From the NCBI RefSeq assembly GCF_900105455.1, contig NZ_FNSF01000007.1, positions 620,001 through 684,000 of the forward strand: 64,000 bases of DNA, read 5' to 3'. The notes under the pieces were generated by a model. That model had not been told where the DNA came from. It worked only from the letters and a program-made list of their open reading frames with translations, and ran no database searches. Below are positions 46,301 through 58,300 of this stretch, one piece after another. Position 1 is the stretch's first letter. Every line of letters begins with the position of its first letter. The translations under genes and the position numbers were made by a program. Source of the stretch: Tenacibaculum sp. MAR_2009_124 (GTDB lineage Bacteria > Bacteroidota > Bacteroidia > Flavobacteriales > Flavobacteriaceae).

Positions 46301-49300
46301 ATGAAAAGACTTATACTTACCCTCATTCTAATGCTATCTAGCATTGTGTTTACAGCACAAGAAAAAATAGTGTCAGAAAGTATTAGAGCTGAAAAGAATC
46401 TTAGTTTGTCTGATGTTGCCTTTAGAGAGCGCTATAACGGTGTTGCCAGAGGAAATATTACTTCGATAGCAAACAATATTCTTAATAGGCCTCCAACATC
46501 GGATCCCTATGATGCGAATGGATACAACAATAGTTTTAACCTTGGTTATATTGATGTAGATAGCGACGCAAGTACGTTTTCTTCCTCCAGTGCAACCTTA
46601 AGCCTTCCAACTTGTTCGAATGTAGTGTATGCTGGATTGTATTGGGCTGGAATATATCCTTATGATAACTGGTCAGAAGAAAGTGCAGGTATCAATACTA
46701 GAGATAGTGATTTTAACGAAATCAAGTTCAAATTACCAGGAGGAAATTATATTGATTTAGTAGCAGATAAATTAGATCCAAATGAATTAATTTATGATAA
46801 TGGAGCGGCTGATGAGATGCCTTATGTTTGTTATAAAGATGTAACTAGTTTAGTAGCAGGTCTATCGAATCCAAATGGAGATTATTTTGCGGCGAATATA
46901 AAAGCAACACTTGGTACCGATAATTTTGGAGGGGGACTAGGATCTTCGGCAGGATGGAACTTAGTGATAGTCTATGAGAATGAAAATGAATCGAGTAAAA
47001 AGTTTTATGTTTTCGACGGATTTTCTACAATTCGTAGAGCAGATAATCCATCGGTTGATGTAACTGTTACAGGATTTCAAACGATACCAGTGGGGCCAGT
47101 AAGAGCCACTCTTTTGGTTTCAGCACTGGAGGGAGATAGTCCTATTGTTGGTGATAGCTTTCAGATATTGAATCCGTTTGGATCGTATTCCACAATTACT
47201 ACAGGAAGTAATAACCCTACCAATAACTTTTTTAATAGTTCTATTACCGCGTACAATAATTATCAAACAAATCGAAACCCTGATAGTGAAAATACATTGG
47301 GTTATGATGCAGATATTTTCGCTTTAAATAATCCGAATAATAGCATTCTCCGAAATAATCAAACGAGTGCTACTCTACGTTTTACTACCGCGGGAGATTC
47401 GTATTATCCATTTTTATTGGGAATGGCTGTTGAAATAATTGAACCAAAGGTTCAGTTAGTGAAAACCGTAGATGACGGAGCAGGAAACGATATTGCTGGA
47501 CAAACTTTAGCTTTAGGAGCGGAATTATGGTATAACGTTAGTTTTCAAAATGTAGGTACAGATAATGCAACAGATACTCAAATCGTTGATGTTTTACCTA
47601 AAAATGTTGATTTAATTGAAGCCGATTTAATTCTTCCAGCGGGAATAACATCCTATAATTATGATCCACCTTCGGCGGCTAATTCGTTCAGAGGGGTTTT
47701 AACCATTGATGTACCAGATAGCATGGTTACAGAGGGTGGTGCAGCGTATGATATTAGATTTAAAGTACAAGTAGTTTCTTCTTGTAATGATTTAAGAGAT
47801 GTATGTTCTAATATTGTAGAGAATCAGGCATTTGCTAATTATAGTAGTGATTTAGGAGGAACACCAAGAGTTGAAAACGAACCAAGTGTTGCAGGTTTAG
47901 ATGCTTGTAATTTCGGTATTGATGGGTCTACTAACTTTTTAGCTGATACCTCAGGATGTACTTATGAAAGAGATGAAGTACTTTGTGGTCCAACACTTTT
48001 ACTATCAGCAGGTGCTGGATTTATATCTTATGAATGGCGAGATTCAAGTAATACAATAATAGGTACTGATCAAACAGTAACAGTGAGTGCAGTTGGAACT
48101 TATACAGTAAGTAAAGTGGCACCCGTGGGCTGTATAAGCACGACCGAAATTATTAATGTAATAGCTTATAATACAGAGACTAATCCGTTAATTCCTTTTG
48201 CCGATATTATGTACACAACCTGTGTAAATAATACTGATTTGGCTGAAATTTATTTGTGTGGAGATAGTAGTACTCGAACCATAAATTTACCTTTCGATTC
48301 TTCTACAGGAACAACAGTAACATGGCAAAAACTTGACGAAACTTCTTGTCCTGATCAAACAGCAGTAGGGTGTGCAAATATTGATACAAGTTGTACTTGG
48401 AATACGATTAGTACGAACATGTCCCTAGATGTTTCGGATTCAGGTGAGTATAGGGTAGAAGTTCTTTATGATGGAAGGTGTCCGACAACATATTATTTTA
48501 ATGTTTTCAAGGCGGCTTTAAATCCTACGATTGTAAAAGAAGATATGATTTGTGGCAATGATGGGCAAATTACAGTCAATGGAGTGCCGGCAGGATATCA
48601 ATATAGTTTAAGTGGACCAAGTGGTTATTTTGTTGATTTTCAAGCGTCAAATACATTTACGGTTTCGAATCCAGGAGATTATGATTTACAAATTAGAATT
48701 TCAAATGCGTCAGCAGCTTCTTGTTCATATGATTTTGGACCTATCAATATTTTAAATAGAGAAATTGATTTAGATATAACGCCTACACATATTGTTTGTT
48801 CTGGAGATACTGGAAGTATTCGTGTTCAGGTGAATAATGTTCCTGGCGATTATACATATACATTATTACAAGGAGGTTCAACTGTTGGTAATGAAGGACC
48901 TACCGCTAATAATGATTTTACTTTTAATGTTAGCACTGGTGGAAACTATCAAGTAAGAGTTACAACAGCAGATTGTACAATTACAGAAGACATTACTATA
49001 AATCAAGTTGCAGATTTAACATTAACAGCAGCAATCATCAAAAATATTTCATGTTTAAACGGTACTTCTGATGGAATTATTCAATTAAGCGGAACTGGAG
49101 GTACTCTAAATACTGGAGATCAGTATACTTTTGCCGTTTGGACGAACCAAGGAACGGATTTATATACTTCGATATCAGATATTCCACCATCGGAATTTTT
49201 TACAGATTTCACTTATTCGGTTGCTGATGGAGATGAAGGTGTATATAGATTCGTAATACTCGATAGTAATAACTGTTTTAGTATATCTAATGAAGTAGAA

Positions 49301-52300
49301 GTTACTGTAGAACCACCTTTAGCATTTGATTTAAATGTAGATTCGATTTCATGTCCAGGAGATAGTGATGGAATTATTTCTGTTTCCGTTAATGGTAGTA
49401 GTCAAGGATATTTGGTTGAATACAATATTGATTCAGGTTCAGGACCAGGTGCGTGGAATACTACTGGAAACTTTTCAGGTTTAGCTGTTGGCACTTATAC
49501 AATTAATATTAGAGCTTCAAAGCCTAATTATCAGTGTTTCGATACAGTGAATGCTGAAATTGAAGATAAGACTCCTATTTCGAGTTCAGCTATGTTAACT
49601 CAGGAGTATACTTGTGCTCAACAGGGTATAATTACTTTTGAACAAGCTACAGGAGGAGCTCCATGTTCGAATGAAGTCTTGGATTTGGGTATTTTTGATG
49701 GATTAACAGCAGGGACAGGTGGAGTAGCGGCTACAAACACCCAACCGTTACCTGGAGGAGTTAATGGAGAAAATGTAACTCTTACTCTCATACATAATGG
49801 TAGCAGTGGAAGCATTACAGCTGTAGAATCTGGTGGAACATTCAGTCCTAGAGACCCTTCTGGAGACGGAAGTATTGTGCAAATTGGTACTTTAAATGTG
49901 GATAATACACAAGAAAGTATTGTTCAATTTGATTTTGATAAAGAGGTTAATAATATGACCTTTGTTATTACTGATATTGATGGCGGAAACTTGTCATCTC
50001 CTGAAGAAACGGTTATTGAAGGGTTTAGTTCAGGTATAGCGGTAGCTAATCCTACAATGACTTTGGTTAACAATGGACCAACACCGAATCAGAATGGTAC
50101 TATTTTTAACGGAGGAGGGGCAAATTCGACGAATGTTGTAAGAATTAGTTTTAATGAACCAATTGATAGGTTGAGAATTAAAGCGAGAGGAACACAATCG
50201 ACGGCTGTTTCATTAACGCAATCTATTTTTAATTTAGAGTATGCTATTTGTTATGCAGTTGATGCTTTGGGTAACTCGAATTACTCTTATGGTATCAATG
50301 GTGTTTATTCAGATAATCTGATTAAAGATGGCTTAACGGAAGGAACGTATACATTAACAGTTAGAGATGAGAATAACTGTTTACTAACATTACCTAGTAT
50401 CACTATCCCCCCTTTAGAAGTTTTAGATGATAACTTTACTTTTAATGTCGATTATAACTGTGATGGTACAGGGAATGTTACAATATTACCAAACCAATTT
50501 GATTATAGTTATGCAATAAATGGTGGAACTCCTCAAGATTCTAACGTATTTACCAATGTACCCGTGGGTAATCATCCTGTAACTGTTACAAAAATTGATG
50601 GTGTTGATGACCCTAGTGGTTTAACATGCGCTAATTCTAGAGTCGTTTGGGATTCTACAAGTGGATCAGGGACTATTGTAATTAATGGTGTTAATGTAAA
50701 TTATCAAACATCATTATCAGGTCCAGGTTTTTTCTCAGGTTCGAGTGATGGTTCAGGTCATATAAACATGGGGAATCTAACAGGAAATTATTCTACTCCT
50801 ACCGAATGGACTATTACCTTCGATAAAGAGATTAGTTTGGAAATGTTTTCAAAAAATTACTCTGTATGGAGTTATTGGTTCGATAGTGGAGAGAATTTTG
50901 TGATTTCTTCACCTGGAGAAACATTTACGGTTGATAATCCTGATAATTCTTTGAATGTAGCTGCAGGAGAATATAATGATACATTGTCATTTAGACCTTC
51001 TACAGCAGAAACTAACAACAACAGACAATGGTCTATTAAAAGTTCACCTCTAAATACTTTTACAATATCTTATGTAAATGTTAATAGAAATGCAACCGCA
51101 TTTAGTTTAGCAGCGAACTGTGTTCTTAAACAACCTAGTGCTTGTACAGAAGATTTCAATGTAACGGTATTACCCAATAATGAATTTACTGGAACCATAA
51201 CAGGATCAACTGATAGTAGATGTTTTAATGCAAATAATGGTACAGTTACAATTTCAGCTTCTAATTTTACTGGAGGCGATTATGAATATTCAGTTAACGG
51301 AGGTGCGGATTGGTTAGTTGCGATAGACAATCCTTTCAGAATCGTTGGAGTTGCAGCTGGAACTCATGATATTTTAATAAGAGAGGTAACAAATGGAGTT
51401 ACTTGTGAAATAGATTTAGGACAAGTAACAATTTCGGAACCACCACAAATGAATGTAACGGCTGATGTTACTGATACCGTGAGTTGTATCGGAATTGGAG
51501 CAACGATTACGGTAACAGCTTCTGGAGGAGTACCTCCTTATACATTTAGTTTAGACGGTGTTAACTGGCAAGTTTCAAATGTGTTTACAGATGTTGCAGA
51601 AGGAACTTATACAATTCAAATTAGAGATAGTCAAAACTGTGATGAATGTGGATGTACTTCCGATCCGTTTGTAAATGGAAGTTTTGAAGAGCCTATTCGA
51701 ACATATACCGGTTGGAGTTTAGTACATGAGAATAACGTACCAGGTTGGGATACAACAGCTTCGGATAATAATATTGAAATTTGGCACAATAATTTTCAAG
51801 GAGTTCCAGCTTCTGAAGGAAATAATTTTGCAGAATTAAATGCCAATGCCGTTTCTACTTTATACCAAGAATATTGTACACAGCCAGGTGATGTAATCTC
51901 ATGGTCACTTGATCATAGAGGTCGTTTAGGAACTGATGTTGCTCAAGTAAGAATTGGAGGAGATTTAGGAACAGCACCCGTTCAAGAAACCATGTCTGAT
52001 GGAAATACTGCTTGGGGTAGTTACTCAGGAACATATACTGTACCAGTTGGGCAGCCAACAACGATAATAGCTTTTGAAGCAGTTTCAACGACAGGAGGAA
52101 ATCCAACGGTTGGTAATTTTATCGATAATGTTGATATTGTAATTAACAAAGTAACTTGTACTCCTGTAACGGTGGTATTAGATCCACCTCAAACTATTGA
52201 ATTTACGGCGACGCCAACGGCTTGTTATTCTGGAAGTAATGATGGTGAAATTGCCATCAATGTTACACAAGGAAATGAAGAGTATCAATTCATATTAAAT

Positions 52301-55300
52301 GGAGGGTCGCCTCAAACGCCAACGCCATCTACCGCTACTAATTATACGTTTAGTGGGTTAGGTGCTGGAACTTATACTGTTGATATTGTTGATGGTGCAG
52401 GATGTACAGCTACCCAACAAACTGTAACGATAAATGATCAGTTAACAGCAACAGCGGCTACTACAAATATTACATGTAATGATGGTAATTTAACTATTAC
52501 TGCTAACGGTGGTGATGGTAATTATCAGTATGCATTCATTACTACTGGAAGTGGTGATACTCCAACATATGTAGGAACAAGCTCCTTCACAATAACAGCT
52601 TCAGGAGACTACGATTTCTTTGTTCAAGATGGATCTGGTTGTAGTTATACATCAACTGTCAATGTTGGTCAAACAACAAGTCCAACATTTACTACAGATG
52701 TAAATCAACCGGCATGTAATGGTCATACTGGAAGTATTGACATCACAATTTCTAATGGAGTAGCGCCATATACAATTGCGTTTACAGATAACACAACTTC
52801 TACAACAACGACATCTACGCAATCAGATACTACAATATTATTTGATTCATTAGCCTCTGGTACTTATACAGTCCAAGTAACTGACGCAAACGGTTGTACA
52901 CAAACACCCGTAGATGTAGTAGTTGATACATTAACATCTGTAGCAAGTACAGCAAGTATAACTCAAGATTATACATGTACTATGCTAGGCCAAATTACTT
53001 TTACAGCGGCAACAGGAGGTTCTGGCCCATATACTTACGGAGTCAATGGAGTTTATAATACAGATTTAGTTTATAATAACTTAACAGAAGGAACGTATAC
53101 GTTAACAGTACAAGATAATAACGCGTGTATTTCTTCTGTTGGAAGTTTAACTATAGATGCAGTTCCAGTTATTCCTGATTTCACAAATGATGTTACTTAC
53201 AATTGTGATGGAGATGGTAATATAACAATGACTCCACCAGCAACTCCAGTGTTAACCTATAATTATAGTTTAAACGGAGGGACGGCTGGACCTACAAATA
53301 CATTTGAAAATTTAGTAGCAGGAACATATACTATTACGGTTACTTCTGATAGAGCATGTTCGCGTGACTTTGTAGTAACTGTAGATGCAAACCAAGAATT
53401 TAGAGGGAGTATTTTAGGAAGTGTAGGTAACTATTGTAATTCTTTAGGAAATGGGCAAATAACAATTTCGGCGGAAAATTATGCAGGTGATTATCAATAT
53501 TCTATTGATGGTGGAACTACATGGTTAACAGTTGCCGATAGTCCTTATACAATTTACGGTCTTGATAACGGAACATACGATGTTGTGATAAGAGAGTTGA
53601 CAGGGGCAATTGATTGTCAAGTAAACCTAGGACAGGTTACTATTGATGATCTTCCTGATCTTCAAATAACGGCTTCCGTAACACAACCAGCTTCATGTGA
53701 GGCAACAAATTCAGGAGCAACAGTTACTGCTTCAGCTTCAGGAGGCTTACCTCCATATACATACAGTTTGGATGGAACTACTTGGCAAGCATCACCTGTA
53801 TTTACGAATGTAGATCCAGCGGGTTCACCTTATGATGTGTATGTTCAGGATAGCAGAGACTGTAGTGAGTGTGATTGTTTAGGAGGAGCGCCTCCTAGTT
53901 CAAACCCACCTTGTAACCCTGGGTTATATCAAGTTATTAGTTTTGAGCTACGTGTAATTGACCCAGTAACAGGTGATAACGAATTTGTAGCAAGACCTAC
54001 AGTAGATACGAATGCAATTTCAATACACCCAACGAATTACTATATATACGGTACAGTTCGTGGAACAAAAGAGTTGTTTAGAATGGGATATGATGGTGTT
54101 GCCACGGTTTTTGGAACTATTACCCACGAAACATCAGGAACAATATTACCAATAGATCCAAATGTCTGTTTCTTTGATGAAACTGGTAATTATTTATGGT
54201 TACGTCAAGGAGGAAGTACTTTTTATAGAGTGGATATTAATACAAGAAAATATACTACAGTTAGTTTCACAGGTGGAGGCACAGCAGCAGATATGGTGTT
54301 CATTTCAGGGAAAGGGTATGGTATACAAAACCAAACACTCTATATCGCTGATATGTCCACAAATCCTGTTTCGATTACTAACAAAACAGTTACAGGCGGT
54401 CTTCCTAACGGGTCTTATGGTAGTATGTTTACCGTGAAAAATGGAGATTTATATGCTTTCAGTAATACTACTGGACAAATTTTTAGAATAGATAACTTTA
54501 CAGGAGCTAGCCCTAATGCGGTCTTTGTGGATCAAGGTACACCTTCTGGTTTTAATGATGGAGCTTCTTGCCCAGAGGCATGTTTACCAGTTCAGTTCGT
54601 TTGTGTTTCTCAAGAATCAATAGAGATAACGGTAGATCCACCAGCAGAAGTAATTCATACAGCTACTCCAACAACATGTTTTAATGGAAGTAATGGAGAG
54701 ATAGTTGTTAACGTTACTCAAGGTGTTCAAGATTACTTATTTAGAATAGATGGAGGACCATGGATTGCGCCAACTCCCGCGAATGCAACAACGCATACCT
54801 TTACAGGATTGAATGGAGGGACGTATGATATTGAAGTTCAAGATGCTTTAGGTTGTATTTCAACATTAACATCTCATACGATAAACAATCAACTAACGGC
54901 AACAGCATCAACGGCAAATGTTACTTGTAATGATGGAAGTTTAACAATTACTGCAGCAGGCGGAGATGGAACTTATGGATATGCGGTTGTAGATAATGGA
55001 GACCCAGCACCTACATCATATGTTGGAACGAATTCCTTTGCAATAACAACATCAGGCGATTATGATTTCTATGTAGAGGATGGATCAGGCTGTACGTATA
55101 TGTCAACGATTAATGTTGGTCAAACAGCAAATCCAAGTTTTACAACCGATTTAAATCAACCAGCATGTAATGGAGATACAGGAAGTGTTAACACCACAAT
55201 ATCAGATGGTGTTGCTCCTTATACGATTGCTTTTACCGATAATACTACTTCTACCACAACGACAACCACACAGGCGGGAAGTACCTTATTACATGATACA

Positions 55301-58300
55301 TTAAATCCTGGAACTTATACAATTCAAGTAACGGATGCTAATGGATGTTCTCAAACACCAGTGGATGTTACTATCAATGCATTAACTACGGTTGCAAGTA
55401 CGGCTAGTATAACAAAGGATTATACATGTGATACTTTTGGAGAAATATCGTTTACTCCAGGTAGTGGAGGTACTCCACCTTACTTATATGGATTAAATGA
55501 TAATTACAGTTCTGATTCCATTTTTACGAATTTAACCGAGGGTACTTATCAAGCTTCAATCAAAGATGCTAATGGTTGTACGGTAATGTTGGAAAATCTA
55601 GTAATTGATCCGCTAGATCTATTACCAAATCTCGGGTATACAGTTGATTACAATTGTGATGGTACTGGTAATGTTACCATTAGCCCTACAAGTACGGATT
55701 ATAGTTTTTCTTTAAATGGAGGAACTATCCAGGGGTCGAACGTTTTTACAGACTTACCTCTAGGGACACACACAATTACAGTGAATCAAAGAGAAGGTGT
55801 ATGGCAACCTGATGGGGTTATTTGTAATAGAAAGTCAGTTTGGAATTCAAACAGTTTAACAGGAGTTGTCGATATAGAGGGTGAAGAACTCAATTATACC
55901 ATAACCTTAACAGGAGTTGGCTCCGTGTCATCACTAAATGCCAATTCAGGACACCTTATATTTTCAACACCCGGAGGGCCAGATAATACCTTTATCACAA
56001 TATCATTTGACAAAGATGTCAGTTTAGAACTATCGAGTAAAACAATAACATCAGATTGGTTTGATTCAACGGATAGTTTTACCATTTACTCAGCTGGTGA
56101 GGATTTTACGGTTAACAATCCTGATAATTCTATTTCGGTGGCATCAGGAGTGTATAATACTAATTTCTTTTTTAGACCTGTGGGAACTGGATCTAATGCA
56201 AATAAGGCATGGACGGTAAAAAGTACACCTTTACGTCAGTTTAGAATTGCCTATCAGAATTGGAATAGCAATACAGCTGCACTTAAACTATTAACCGAAT
56301 GTTTACATGTTGATCCAACAGCTTGTCCAAAAGATATTGATGTTACTATTTTACCCGATCAAGAATTTAGAGGCGAAATTTTTAACGTAGTCGATGCAGG
56401 ATGTAATGGAGTAGATAGTGGTCAGTTATCGTTAAATGTGGAAAATTTTAATACATCGTTTGATTATAAAATAGGATCTCTTAGCTGGGTAGAAAATAAT
56501 ACCGTGAGCCCTGTAAACATTAATACCATTCCAGTTGGAACGCACGATGTACTTATAAGAACGCTTTCCAATATAGCTGGAAAAGGTATAGCCACTCAAA
56601 GTACTACAGGTTTTGAAGGTGATGCCTCGAGAGCTATAGATGGTAATACCGATGGAGGGTATAGAAATGAAACAGTAACACATACAGCGGCAGGCGATAT
56701 TAATCCATTTTGGGAATTAGATTTGTCTCCTCTAACTTCTGATAATATTCCGATAGAAAATATTGTTGTTTGGAATAGAACCGATTGTTGTGCGGGCAGA
56801 CTAGATAATTTTATATTAGAATTATTTGATAATTCTGGTAGTTTAACCTATTCCTATACGCACACTGGAAGTGTTTCTACCAATGTAGACATACCTATTA
56901 ATAATAACGGTTCAAGAATTCGAATTCGTTTAGTAGGAACGAATAGATTCTTAAGTCTAGCAGAAGTAGAAGTTTTTTCTAAAGTTGTATGTCAAGATAA
57001 TATAGGTTCAATTACGATTAATGAACCAACTGCGGTATCAGCAACAGCTGCAATCACTAAGCCAGTAACCTGTTCAAATCCAACAGGAGCAACAATAGAA
57101 GTAACAGGATCGGGAGGAACACCAGGATATACTTATAGTTCAAATAATGGAACGAGTTTCCAAGCGAGTGCAACCTTTACAAGTTTAGCAGCTGGTACTT
57201 ATGATATTATTGTAAGAGATGCTAATAATTGTGATTCACCAGCGTTTAATTTAACAATTGATCCAGCTGAAACAATTGCATTTACAGCAGTACCAACTAC
57301 ATGTTTTAATGGAAGTAATGGCGAGGTTGTAATCAATGTTACTCAAGGAAATGGAGAGTATCAATTTATTTTAAACGGAGGATCACCTCAAACACCAAGC
57401 CCAACATCGGCGACAACGTACACATTTACTGGATTAAGTTCAGGAACGTATACTGTTGACATAGTAGATGGAGGAGGATGTACAGGAACGCAACAAACGG
57501 TTACTATAAATGATCAACTAACGGCAACAGCATCAACGGCAAATGTTACTTGTAATGATGGAAGTTTAACAATTACTGCAGCAGGCGGAGATGGAACTTA
57601 TGGATATGCGGTTGTAGATAATGGAGACCCAGCACCTACATCATATGTTGGAACGAATTCTTTCCCAATAACAGCATCAGGCGATTATGATTTCTATGTA
57701 GAGGATGGATCAGGCTGTACGTATATGTCAACGATTAATGTTGGTCAAACAGCAAATCCAAGTTTTACAACCGATGTAAACCAACCAGCGTGTAATGGAG
57801 ATACAGGAAGTGTTAACATCACAATATCAGATGGTATTGCTCCTTATACAATTGCCTTTACCGATAATACAACTTCTACCACAACGACAACTACACAGAC
57901 AGGAAGTAACTTATTACATGATGCATTAAATCCTGGAACTTATACAATTCAAGTAACAGATGCTAATGGATGTTCTCAAACGCCAGTAGATTTTACTATC
58001 AATGCATTAACTACGGTTGCAAGTACGGCAAGTGTTACTCAAGACTATATTTGTGGTACTTTGGGGCAAATAACCTTTACAGGAGCCACAGGAGGAACCG
58101 CACCATATACTTATGGAGTCAATGGAGTTTATAATACGGATTTAGTATATGACAACTTAACAGAAGGAACCTATGTTTTAACAGTACAGGATAATAACGG
58201 ATGTATTCAATCAGTGGGTAGTTTAACGATTGATCCATTACCAGTAATACCTGACTTTACCAATAGTGTTACCTATAACTGTGATGGTAGTGGTAATGTT

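Larger units (their letters stand above)
49598..57020 (+). repeat. diverged copies of the 1.7-kb SprB scaffold module, carrying inserts A-F
   Basis: The landmark [IL]T[QK][ED]YTC...ITF recurs at 49598, 52961 and 55412, and next at 58037. The spacings are 3363, 2451 and 2625 bp. Subtracting the inserted domains (A+B+C, D, E+F) leaves about 1.7 kb each time. Confidence 0.75.

Noticed and set aside
54162..54437. Open frame of 91 codons on the plus strand
   Set aside because: It lies inside the giant adhesin frame in another phase and has no recognisable protein character.
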